Shown here: positions 1 through 6,526 of the stretch, piece after piece
How positions within the stretch are numbered: the first letter of the stretch is position 1
Layout of the letters: each line of letters starts with the position of its first letter
From: Fimbriimonadales bacterium
GTDB taxonomy: Bacteria > Armatimonadota > Fimbriimonadia > Fimbriimonadales > ATM1
Assembly: GCA_025922995.1 (NCBI GenBank)
Contig: JAICGT010000051.1
Location: forward strand, 1-7,551
Direction of reading: 5' to 3'
DNA length: 7,551 nt
Made by a program: the position numbers and the translations under genes
Notes under the pieces: model-generated
What the model saw: only the letters and a program-made list of their open reading frames with translations
The model's database searches: none
What the model was told of the DNA's origin: nothing

Positions 1-914
1 CCCTGCAAAAATCGAAGGACGAGCTGAAGGAAGCGGAAGAGTTGATTTCGGACCCGGAAATGAAAGAAACGGCTCTTGAAGAAGTAGACCGTCTCCGTCC
101 GGAAATCGAGCAGCGGGAAAGCGACCTGCGAATCATGCTTTTGCCAAAAGACCCGCATGACGAAAAGGGCGTTATTATGGAAGTTAAACAAGGCGCCGGT
201 GGCGAAGAAGCTGCTCTTTTTGCCGCGGAGCTCTTGCGAATGTATACCCGATTTGCAGAGCGAAGGAATTGGAAATACGAAATTATCGACATGGAGGAAT
301 CCGGTATCGGTGGTATTTCTTCAGCCACTTTTGCCATTTCTTCAAAAGGCGCATTCTCGCAATTGAAACATGAGGCGGGAGTGCATCGCGTTCAGCGCGT
401 ACCAAAAACAGAGTCGAGCGGACGCATGCACACCAGCGCAGCGAGTGTCGTCGTCCTGCCGGAGGCCGAGGACGTGGACGTCGACATAAAAACCGAAGAT
501 TTAGTCATCGATACCTATCGCGCCGGCGGTGCGGGCGGACAGCACGTCAACAAAACGGAGTCCGCTGTCCGCATTAAACATGTTCCTACCGGGGTGATCG
601 TCACGTGCCAGGACCAACGCAGCCAGCTGCAAAACCGAGACAAAGCCATGCGCGTTCTGCGCGCAAAGCTTTACGAATTGCAGATGGCCGAGCAGGCTGC
701 TGCCGAAAACGTAGTGCGACGCGCAATAGGCGGCGGCGACCGCAGCGACAAGATCCGAACTTATCATTTTGTGCAGAATCGAGTCACCGACCACCGTATC
801 AACTTCACCTCGCATAACTTACATGCGGTGATGGATGGCGATCTGCAAGACATTATCGACGCGCTTGTTCAGCACGAGCAGGCGACACTGCTAGCTGCTC
901 AAGCCACCGCCTAA
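1..914 (+). CDS. prfA: Peptide chain release factor 1 (RF1), 5'-truncated
   Basis: Recognises UAA and UAG stop codons in the ribosomal A site and triggers hydrolysis of peptidyl-tRNA. The frame is open from the left edge (first full codon at base 3) to TAA at 912-914, giving about 303 residues. RF1 is usually about 355-360 residues, so roughly 55 N-terminal residues lie outside the window. Seen directly: the GGQ catalytic motif in AGGAGGQHVNKTE (GGQ at 534-542), the RF1-type anticodon-mimic tripeptide Pro-Lys-Thr (402-410) within HRVQRVPKTESSGR, and the C-terminal IRTYHFVQNRVTDHRIN block. RF2 would carry SPF instead of PxT, so the assignment to RF1 is firm. The PKT variant of PxT also occurs in mitochondrial-type RF1. 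The next gene is not prmC, the GGQ methyltransferase that often follows prfA, but a small exported protein 44 nt downstream on the same strand. Confidence 0.97.
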   Translation, partial: LQKSKDELKEAEELISDPEMKETALEEVDRLRPEIEQRESDLRIMLLPKDPHDEKGVIMEVKQGAGGEEAALFAAELLRMYTRFAERRNWKYEIIDMEESGIGGISSATFAISSKGAFSQLKHEAGVHRVQRVPKTESSGRMHTSAASVVVLPEAEDVDVDIKTEDLVIDTYRAGGAGGQHVNKTESAVRIKHVPTGVIVTCQDQRSQLQNRDKAMRVLRAKLYELQMAEQAAAENVVRRAIGGGDRSDKIRTYHFVQNRVTDHRINFTSHNLHAVMDGDLQDIIDALVQHEQATLLAAQATA

Positions 915-958
915 AGGAACGCAGATTCGGTTTCAGGTGTCACAATAAAGGTAGTCGA

Positions 959-1552
959 ATGAAGGTCACCACGCTTATTGCCGCACTTGGTGTTATCGGA
1001 GCCCTGATAGCGGGGATAGCCGTGTTTGCTCAGAACTCCGAGCCGCGCAAGCCCAGCGTGCCCAGCCAGGGCTCGGCACACTTATGGTCCGAGGTCGGAA
1101 GTTTTCAACTCGAAGGCACGGGCACCGTTAAGGTGAAGTTCGTCGGAACGCTTCTCGTTGTTCGTGCGCCGAATCAACCCATGCCTCAAGTTGCCATCCA
1201 GGGCAAAGTTAGAAAGGAATTCGAGAGCGAGGAGATGGGCCGAGTCGCATGGTTCGGATCAGGAGAGGCGACGATCACCGGCAGCTGGCGCCATTTGTCC
1301 GTCTTTGGCAAGAAACTGGATGCCACGTGGCGTGGTGTGGGCATCGCAACGGTCTTCGGCGAATTCGATGCCGCAGGCAAGACCGGGTTCATTACGGTCG
1401 ACGGGAGCGAGCCGTTCGAGTGGTTGGCGACCGGTCAGACTTTCTACGTGCCGGCGCTTGCGGATCCCCGACTGCAGCGAGGCAGTGAAGGGACGCCCGC
1501 GCCTCCGCCAGGCGGTGGGCGAGCTACGCCCGTCCCGAAGATCGGAAATTAG
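959..1552 (+). CDS. Small exported protein of unknown function
   Basis: Encodes 197 residues whose family I do not recognise. The N-terminus is a clear signal peptide or anchor: Lys2, a hydrophobic run at residues 5-23 rich in Ile, Leu and Ala, and a plausible signal peptidase I site after Val-Phe-Ala24. The mature part (about 40-170) alternates hydrophobic and polar residues and is rich in Gly, Thr and Val, suggesting a small all-beta domain (VKVKFVGTLLVV, GEATITGSW, GEFDAAGKTGFITVDG). There is no cysteine and no obvious catalytic motif. The last 25 residues are a Pro/Gly-rich tail that looks disordered. The start is supported by AAAGG at 947-951, seven nt before ATG. It lies 44 nt after prfA on the same strand with no terminator visible between them, so co-transcription is possible. 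Its TAG stop overlaps the stop of the convergent gene by 4 nt. Reality of the gene is fairly sure; function is unknown. Confidence 0.8.
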   Translation: MKVTTLIAALGVIGALIAGIAVFAQNSEPRKPSVPSQGSAHLWSEVGSFQLEGTGTVKVKFVGTLLVVRAPNQPMPQVAIQGKVRKEFESEEMGRVAWFGSGEATITGSWRHLSVFGKKLDATWRGVGIATVFGEFDAAGKTGFITVDGSEPFEWLATGQTFYVPALADPRLQRGSEGTPAPPPGGGRATPVPKIGN

Positions 1553-2358
1553 CCAAACTTAATCCGATCTTTGATGAGCCAGCTCGAAAAGCCTCCTACC
1601 GCCAGGACAAGCAATCCGATCGAAAATATTAGGATCCAACCGCTGCCTCTGGAGCCTAACATCGAGGCCGCTGCGACAACGCCTGCAAAGCAGAGCCAGA
1701 CCAATACGATCTTGGCGCCGATATGTTGAGTTCTAGCTCCCTTGCGAACAATGTCCAGCAGAAACGGCGCGTTGCACTTCAGGCAAGCGATCGTTCCGGG
1801 AGGGTTCGGCCGCGAACAGTGCGGGCAGTGCACATTGCGGTAGTCCTCGGGTTTGGCCAGCGACTGCCAATAGTTTAAGTCTGACAGTTCCCTGCCGAAC
1901 ATGAGCCGCGTTCCGCGCTGATGCGATCCTTGGTCGTCGGTCAGCAAGGCTTCGGCTCCCCTTCCGATGGCAATGGCGTGACCATAAAGGCCGAGGTTGG
2001 CAAGCTGTTTGGCAATCTCGAACCGGCTACCAACGTTGGCGGGATTTGAAGCAAAGGCTTCGTGAGCGCGCTCAAACTTCTGAAGGTCGAGTTCCCGGTC
2101 AGACGCCTGACCGGAAATGATATTGATCAGAGGCAAGGAAAACGGTGCGGCAAGGAAGAGGAGCATGACCGAATACGACACGGCCTCCGACTGTGCGGAT
2201 ATGCCTACGCCAACCATGAGCACGGAAGCCACAATGGTGGCGATCCCAGTTGTGCCCGAAATCTCCCCCTCGACCATCCAATCCATGACGCAATAGATCC
2301 AGAGGAAGGCCAGCAAAGACATGGCTATGGAGACAACAAGATCGCTGAACGGCCCCAT
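1549..2358 (-). CDS. Zinc-ribbon multi-pass membrane protein, function unknown
   Basis: Encodes 269 residues from ATG at 2356-2358. Three hydrophobic segments come first (about 6-27, 37-55, 60-82), then a soluble, mainly helical stretch (about 88-140, possibly TPR-like: FERAHEAFASNPAN...GLYGHAIAIGRGAEALL). A treble-clef or zinc-ribbon motif follows, CPHC-x10-CLKC (Cys178, 181, 192, 195), and two C-terminal hydrophobic segments (about 213-235, 239-262). The ribbon between membrane segments suggests a structural zinc site on a cytoplasmic loop, which is inference. I do not recognise a named family. An in-frame GTG at 2431-2433 would add 25 residues that are basic and unlike a membrane N-terminus, and it has no Shine-Dalgarno. 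I prefer the ATG because a TAAAAT -10-like box sits 7 nt upstream, as in leaderless genes. Convergent with the exported-protein gene, with a 4-nt stop overlap. Confidence 0.72.
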   Translation of the reverse strand: MGPFSDLVVSIAMSLLAFLWIYCVMDWMVEGEISGTTGIATIVASVLMVGVGISAQSEAVSYSVMLLFLAAPFSLPLINIISGQASDRELDLQKFERAHEAFASNPANVGSRFEIAKQLANLGLYGHAIAIGRGAEALLTDDQGSHQRGTRLMFGRELSDLNYWQSLAKPEDYRNVHCPHCSRPNPPGTIACLKCNAPFLLDIVRKGARTQHIGAKIVLVWLCFAGVVAAASMLGSRGSGWILIFSIGLLVLAVGGFSSWLIKDRIKFG

Positions 2359-2365
2359 AGCGCCA

Positions 2366-2371
2366 ATTTTA
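2366..2371 (-). promoter_or_regulatory. Possible -10 box of a leaderless promoter
   Basis: On the minus strand the hexamer TAAAAT (five of six matches to TATAAT) ends 7 nt before ATG 2358. A transcript from it would start at or next to the start codon. No good -35 element is seen at normal spacing. It explains why this start lacks a Shine-Dalgarno sequence. Call is by pattern only. Confidence 0.35.
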
Positions 2372-2566
2372 CGCCCATCCCGTACCTTTGGGTAGCAATG
2401 ACCACGTCGACGATGCTGAGCGACATGTTTCACCGCCAGTTACGGAACTACGTTTAGCGCTGACCACAACACGTATCAAATCTGGGAAAAAAATTTAACG
2501 TCGAGCTACTTTGGCCGAGGGCGTTTGGAGTCTTTGTGTCGTTCGAGCTGCCGGCAAAGAATTCGA

Positions 2567-3475
2567 CTACAGATTCGGGTGGGATCCGGTTATCCTACGA
2601 AAGATGTCGATGTATCGGCTCCGCGTCTCTGCGACGATGTTATCCGGCAGTTCGGGCCCGGGCGCGGTCTTGTCCCAATCCAGCGTTTCGAGGTAATCGC
2701 GAATAAACTGCTTATCGAGGCTGTCCTGCGCTCTCCCAGGTCGGTACGCGTCTTGCGGCCAGAAGCGTGAGCTGTCAGGAGTCAAAATTTCGTCGATGAG
2801 TATCAACTCGCCGGTTCTTATTCCAAACTCGAATTTCGTATCGGCGAGGATGATTCCCGCGTTGTGGCAGATACCAACGGCGCGCTCAAAAATGGCTAAC
2901 GTCGCCTCTCGGCACTGCTCCGCGATTTCGCGTCCGACGATTTGGGCCGCATGGTCGAAACTGATGTTCTCGTCGTGTCCCTCTTGCGCTTTGGTGGCTG
3001 GTGTAAACATGGTTTTTGGAAGTTTGCCGCACAGTGGCACACCGGCGGGGAGGCCGATCCCGTGCAACGTCACATCTCTTTCTGCGCCCCCCGCCGCTAA
3101 GTACTCCTTATAAAGCGAGCCCGAGAGATATGCGCGCGCGACACTTTCAATCAACACCGGCTGACACTTTGCGACGATCATCGAGCGGCCCCGCAAGCGC
3201 TCGTCGTAGGCTGCGCCGAGTTGCGTTGCTATTTCTGAGTCGTCTGCTGTGACGACATGATGTGACGACAAGTCGCCGAAGAGCCCGAACCAATGCAGCG
3301 ATAGCTGATTTAGGATTTTGCCTTTGTCGGGAATTCCGTTCGGCATTACTACATCGAACGCGCTAACGCGGTCAGTCGCGACCAAAAGCAAGAGATCGCC
3401 CAAGTCGAACACTTCACGCACTTTGCCGGATCGCATTTTGGGGAGGGACAAATCGATAGTCGTTACGGCTGTCAT
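2567..3475 (-). CDS. purC: Phosphoribosylaminoimidazole-succinocarboxamide synthase (SAICAR synthetase)
   Basis: Purine biosynthesis enzyme in the cytosol: joins CAIR and L-aspartate using ATP to give SAICAR. At 302 residues it is of the longer Ade1-like type rather than the ~240-residue short bacterial type. Motifs seen in order: SGKVREVFD (16-24), VATDRVSAFD (32-41), IESVARAYLSGS (109-120, the first family signature, with Ser118 where Thr or Ala is usual), FTPATKAQEGHDENIS (157-172), LADTKFEFG (210-218, second signature) and LIDEILTPDSSRFWP (226-240). The ATG overlaps the TGA of the upstream ABC ATPase as ATGA (3472-3475), which points to translational coupling; GGGAAGAAA lies just upstream in the end of that gene. 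It is the last gene of the minus-strand block. No other pur gene is in the window, so its linkage to two ABC genes looks incidental or lineage-specific. No convincing terminator follows it. Confidence 0.97.
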   Translation of the reverse strand: MTAVTTIDLSLPKMRSGKVREVFDLGDLLLLVATDRVSAFDVVMPNGIPDKGKILNQLSLHWFGLFGDLSSHHVVTADDSEIATQLGAAYDERLRGRSMIVAKCQPVLIESVARAYLSGSLYKEYLAAGGAERDVTLHGIGLPAGVPLCGKLPKTMFTPATKAQEGHDENISFDHAAQIVGREIAEQCREATLAIFERAVGICHNAGIILADTKFEFGIRTGELILIDEILTPDSSRFWPQDAYRPGRAQDSLDKQFIRDYLETLDWDKTAPGPELPDNIVAETRSRYIDIFRRITGSHPNL

Positions 3476-4695
3476 TGTGTGTTTCTTCCCGCCAATCGGT
3501 CGCGAACTTCCGCAATGTCGACGAATTCGCCTCCAATTCGCTCTATCGCAGACAGGGCCTTGGCTGCCTCACCGTCGGTGTAGTCCCAAATATCCTGGTT
3601 TTGCACGATCCAGACTGCGGCTCCGTTTTCGCGAGTCATATAGGCTAGCGCGAGATTCGGCAAGTTGCCGACGCCATAGGGCGCGGCACATACGATGACC
3701 ACGTCTGCATCCATAGCCAAATCCAAAGCTCCTTTAACATCTGCGCTCGAAATAATTGTATTGGGAGGAGCGACGAGGGCACCGATACCGAAGCGTTCCG
3801 CCGCATCGGTATCGGAGTCGCTTACGAGAGTTACTCCCAGAGTCACCTTGTGGCCCAATTGCCATGCCTCCGCCATAAGTGCGCCGGCACTCCCTCCTCC
3901 ACCAATAAAATGTATTCGCAATGGATTTGCCGTTTTGGCTCGCTCGGGTACAAGTTCCGGTATGAGCACGGTGCGACCGGTGCGCTCCTCTATTATCCGA
4001 TCGAACGATGCTCCGTAGACACGTTCGATTTCGTTGCTCGACAAAACGCTTTCTACGGTCCCCTCGGCAGCCATGCGCCCGGAATGCAACAAGAACGCAC
4101 GGTCTGCAAATCCGGATGCCAAGTTTAAGTCGTGCAGGGCGACGACAACGGTGTGTCCCTGCCGAGCGAGCTCTCGAGCAAGCGACAGCGTGGCGATTTG
4201 ATAGCCGACGTCCATGTGCGCGGTCGGCTCGTCGAGAAGCAAAATGCTGCCTCCTTGCGCGAGCGCCCGCGCGAACAACACGCGCTGCTTTTCGCCCCCG
4301 CTCAGTTCGGTGACTTTCCGATCCGCAAGGTCTTCACAGCCCGCATTCTCCATGGCCCATTTCACGTGGCCCTGGTCGTCGTCGCCCCAGGGATATCTGC
4401 CCATTGCAACCACGTCGTAGACCGAGAATTCGAACACCGAGTCCTCGGTTTGCGGAACAACGGCTACATCTCTGGCAATTTCCTTGGCAGACATTTCCGA
4501 TAGGTCGTTCCCGTCAATCGCCACGCTTCCGGCCGTCGGGTCGAGAGTGCCTGACAGGCACCGAATAAGTGTAGACTTGCCCGAGCCGTTCGGACCGATG
4601 AGAGCGACTACTTCGCCGGACTTGGCCCGAAAGTCGAGATTGTGGAGGACAGCACGCTCTTGATATCCGGCGGATAAAGCAACGGCTTCGATCAT
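3472..4695 (-). CDS. FecE/BtuD-like ABC importer ATPase with extra C-terminal Rossmann-like domain
   Basis: Encodes 407 residues. Residues 1-about 245 are a complete ABC ATPase of the iron-siderophore/haem/cobalamin importer class: Walker A GPNGSGKST (34-42), Q-loop Gln82 in VVPQ, class-typical FEFSVYDVVAMGRYP (88-102), signature LSGGEKQR (131-138), Walker B ILLLDEP with Glu156, D-loop near Asp162, and H-loop His188. Residues about 259-402 are an additional domain starting with beta strand RIHFIGGGGSAG (glycine-rich loop 265-271) and containing ADVVIVCAAPYGVGNLPN (330-347), which looks like a nucleotide-binding-type alpha/beta fold. From memory, haloarchaeal BtuD proteins carry a similar tail, so corrinoid import is the best guess, but substrate is unproven. 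No FecCD-type permease or binding protein is in the window. Its ATG directly abuts the TAG of the exporter gene (zero gap) and its TGA overlaps purC, so it is the middle gene of a coupled block. Confidence 0.9.
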   Translation of the reverse strand: MIEAVALSAGYQERAVLHNLDFRAKSGEVVALIGPNGSGKSTLIRCLSGTLDPTAGSVAIDGNDLSEMSAKEIARDVAVVPQTEDSVFEFSVYDVVAMGRYPWGDDDQGHVKWAMENAGCEDLADRKVTELSGGEKQRVLFARALAQGGSILLLDEPTAHMDVGYQIATLSLARELARQGHTVVVALHDLNLASGFADRAFLLHSGRMAAEGTVESVLSSNEIERVYGASFDRIIEERTGRTVLIPELVPERAKTANPLRIHFIGGGGSAGALMAEAWQLGHKVTLGVTLVSDSDTDAAERFGIGALVAPPNTIISSADVKGALDLAMDADVVIVCAAPYGVGNLPNLALAYMTRENGAAVWIVQNQDIWDYTDGEAAKALSAIERIGGEFVDIAEVRDRLAGRNTQ

Positions 4696-6411
4696 CTACA
4701 AGTTTCCATCGAATAGGCCGGCGCTGAAGGCGCGATACATGCCGGCGTAAGTGCCATTGATCTCGTTGAGGTATGAATGTGATCCTTGCTCCACAATTTT
4801 TCCTCGACTTAACACGATAATTTTATCGGCGCGAGACGCGGTCGAAAGCCGATGTGCGATAAGGAGCGTCGCACGACCAACCGTTACATCGTCCAGCGCG
4901 CTTTGCACGTGCTGTTCGCTAATCGCGTCCAAAGCGGATGTTGCTTCGTCCAACAACATAATCTTCGGGTCGATCAGCAACGCTCTTGCAATCGCGATCC
5001 GCTGCATTTCACCTCCCGAGAGCCTAATCCCCTTTTCTCCGACTTTCGTCTGGTAGCCCTCAGGCATTTCTGAAACAAACTCGTCGGCGTGCGCGCTCCA
5101 GGCGGCGGCGCGCACTTCATCGGAAGTCGCCTCGGGCCTGCCGAAGCGAATATTCTCCTCGATGGTCCCTGCAAAAAGCATCGTCTGCTGCGGCACAACG
5201 CCGATCTGCCGTCGGAGCCACTGCGAATCTAACCGCCGCAAGTCGATGCCGTCGAAAGTGATGCTGCCTTCCGTCGGATCATAGAACCGAAGTAGCAAGT
5301 CGGCAATCGTGCTCTTGCCGGCGCCGCTTCTCCCCACGAGCGCGACGCTCTCTCCCGGCTCCATGACAAACGACACATTGTGTAAAGCGGGGGTGCCGTC
5401 CGGGTAACTAAAGCTGACATTATGAAACTCGACCCTGCCCTTTACGTCCTCGATTGTAAGGGCGTCCTCGTCGTCAGGTACATCGGTCTGTACGTCGAAA
5501 ACTTCCTTGTAAATATGGTCAGTCGCCGCGACGACTTGGCCATACACTGAGCCGATGTTTCCAATTCCGGTCGCACCCGTTTTGATAACGTCCAGCAAAT
5601 AAACGAAACTGAATAAATCGCCGGCAGTCATTACGCCGCTATAAACATAATTTGCCCCTAAATAAATGATGAGCGCAATCGCCGCCGCGCCGATCACTTC
5701 GACGAGCGGCTTGAGCGCTGCAACACGGTGCACAACCTTCATATTCGACGCGTAGGTTGCCTCCGTGTCCTGCGAGAAATGCTGCAGTTGTCGTTCTTCG
5801 GCTGAGAACGCGCGAACAACCCGAACGGCGTTCAGTGATTCCTGCATCGTAGCCGTCATGTCCGATAGGTTTTCTTGAACTTCCTTTTGTGACTGTCGTA
5901 CACGCCGCGAAGTCTTGATAATGGCAAGAGCGACAAACGGTACGGCAACCAGCGAAATCAGAGCCAACTGCCAGTTAAGATAGAAGAGCAGCGCGAGCCC
6001 GCCAACGGCGCGAATTGGCGAGGACATGACGTCCTTTACCATCGGCACGCCGGTTTGAACCACCGAAACGTCATTCGTAATAACGCTTTGGATCGCGCCG
6101 GTACGCGCTGTGTTGAAATAGGCTATCGGCAGCGACTGAAGCTTCGCAAAAAGCTGCTTGCGAAGGTTCGCCGTAATCCGGTGAGCGGCTTGGCTCAAAA
6201 AAACCATCTGCCCGCGTGTGAAGAAATATTTAACGGAATAAAGGACGACAACAAAAATCGCCATCATGCCGGCTTGGTACGTGTTTTTGTCGGCGATGGC
6301 ATCGACTGCCCATTTGATAAACGCCGCCGGCGCGAGGTCTAGCAATGCGCCGCCGAGCACACACACCAAGCCAAGGATCAGCGTGCCTCGCTGGTCCTTC
6401 AGCAATGCCAT
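4696..6411 (-). CDS. ABC exporter half-transporter (MsbA/LmrA-like), fused membrane and ATPase domains
   Basis: Encodes 571 residues forming one half of a homo- or heterodimeric type IV exporter in the cytoplasmic membrane. The membrane domain (about 8-300) has six hydrophobic segments, roughly at 11-35, 48-66, 133-150, 152-168, 237-257 and 263-280, and the exporter-typical stretches LPIAYFNTARTGAIQSVITND (94-114) and ESLNAVRVVRAFSAEE (191-206). The ATPase domain (about 325-571) has A-loop Tyr336, Walker A GRSGAGKST (360-368), Q-loop Gln408, signature LSGGEMQR (464-471), Walker B IMLLDEA with Glu489, and H-loop His520. All catalytic residues are canonical. Substrate cannot be told; lipid, drug or peptide export are all possible. 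The ATG at 6411 has only a poorly placed AAAGGG. The frame stays open for 21 more codons upstream and reads like an exporter N-terminus (GRTKGFDPRF), so the true start may lie further up. First gene of the minus-strand block. Confidence 0.95.
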   Translation of the reverse strand: MALLKDQRGTLILGLVCVLGGALLDLAPAAFIKWAVDAIADKNTYQAGMMAIFVVVLYSVKYFFTRGQMVFLSQAAHRITANLRKQLFAKLQSLPIAYFNTARTGAIQSVITNDVSVVQTGVPMVKDVMSSPIRAVGGLALLFYLNWQLALISLVAVPFVALAIIKTSRRVRQSQKEVQENLSDMTATMQESLNAVRVVRAFSAEERQLQHFSQDTEATYASNMKVVHRVAALKPLVEVIGAAAIALIIYLGANYVYSGVMTAGDLFSFVYLLDVIKTGATGIGNIGSVYGQVVAATDHIYKEVFDVQTDVPDDEDALTIEDVKGRVEFHNVSFSYPDGTPALHNVSFVMEPGESVALVGRSGAGKSTIADLLLRFYDPTEGSITFDGIDLRRLDSQWLRRQIGVVPQQTMLFAGTIEENIRFGRPEATSDEVRAAAWSAHADEFVSEMPEGYQTKVGEKGIRLSGGEMQRIAIARALLIDPKIMLLDEATSALDAISEQHVQSALDDVTVGRATLLIAHRLSTASRADKIIVLSRGKIVEQGSHSYLNEINGTYAGMYRAFSAGLFDGNL

Positions 6412-6447
6412 GAAACGCGGGTCAAACCCTTTCGTTCGGCCGACGGA

Positions 6448-6457
6448 TTCCTTCCCT
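6448..6457 (-). promoter_or_regulatory. Strong Shine-Dalgarno-like purine tract in the exporter leader
   Basis: On the minus strand AGGGAAGGAA sits 36 nt before the exporter ATG (6411) and has no ATG, GTG or TTG at proper spacing in the exporter frame. A minimal TANNNT -10 (TAACCT, minus strand, 6472-6477) lies just upstream, which would place transcription start near 6465. The tract could be a ribosome-loading site for a start that I cannot identify, or chance. Confidence 0.25.
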
Positions 6458-6514
6458 GTGCCTATGCCTAAAGGTTACCGCGTCCCATGCCTACAAAACG
6501 GCGCAAAGAAGCTG

Positions 6515-6520
6515 TATAGT
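6515..6520 (+). promoter_or_regulatory. Probable -10 box of a leaderless promoter for the selenoprotein gene
   Basis: TATAGT (five of six matches to TATAAT) is followed by only six bases (CTTAAC) before ATG 6527, so RNA polymerase would initiate at or beside the start codon. The -35 region at 17-bp spacing reads TACAAA, a weak match. This spacing is the usual mark of leaderless genes and supports ATG 6527 over the upstream in-frame ATG 6464, which has neither Shine-Dalgarno nor promoter. Confidence 0.45.
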
Positions 6521-6526
6521 CTTAAC

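Noticed and set aside
501..815. Antisense and alternative-frame ORFs over prfA, purC and both ABC genes
   Set aside because: They are shadows of strongly conserved genes, with no recognisable motifs or start signals.
2359..2433. GTG 2433 as the start of the zinc-ribbon membrane protein
   Set aside because: The 25 extra residues are His/Arg-rich and unlike a membrane-protein N-terminus, there is no Shine-Dalgarno, and the ATG at 2358 has a -10-like hexamer. It remains possible.
2359..2566. 208-base gap between purC and the zinc-ribbon gene, with seven T on the minus strand (2487-2493), as a purC terminator
   Set aside because: No GC-rich stem precedes the T-run. The nearby AGCTCGA copies are direct, not inverted, repeats. 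A TTGATA (2474-2479) and TAAACG (2451-2456) pair at 17 bp is too weak to call a promoter. Nothing else is seen in the gap.
4696..6411. Exporter and BtuD-like ATPase as two halves of one transporter
   Set aside because: The exporter already has its own complete ATPase domain, and the BtuD-like ATPase belongs to the importer class that pairs with FecCD-type permeases. The close spacing shows co-expression, not one complex.
6266..6526. N-terminal extension of the redox gene upstream of ATG 6527
   Set aside because: Most of it is antisense to the exporter's coding sequence. The in-frame ATG 6464 has no ribosome binding site, while ATG 6527 has a -10 box at leaderless spacing.
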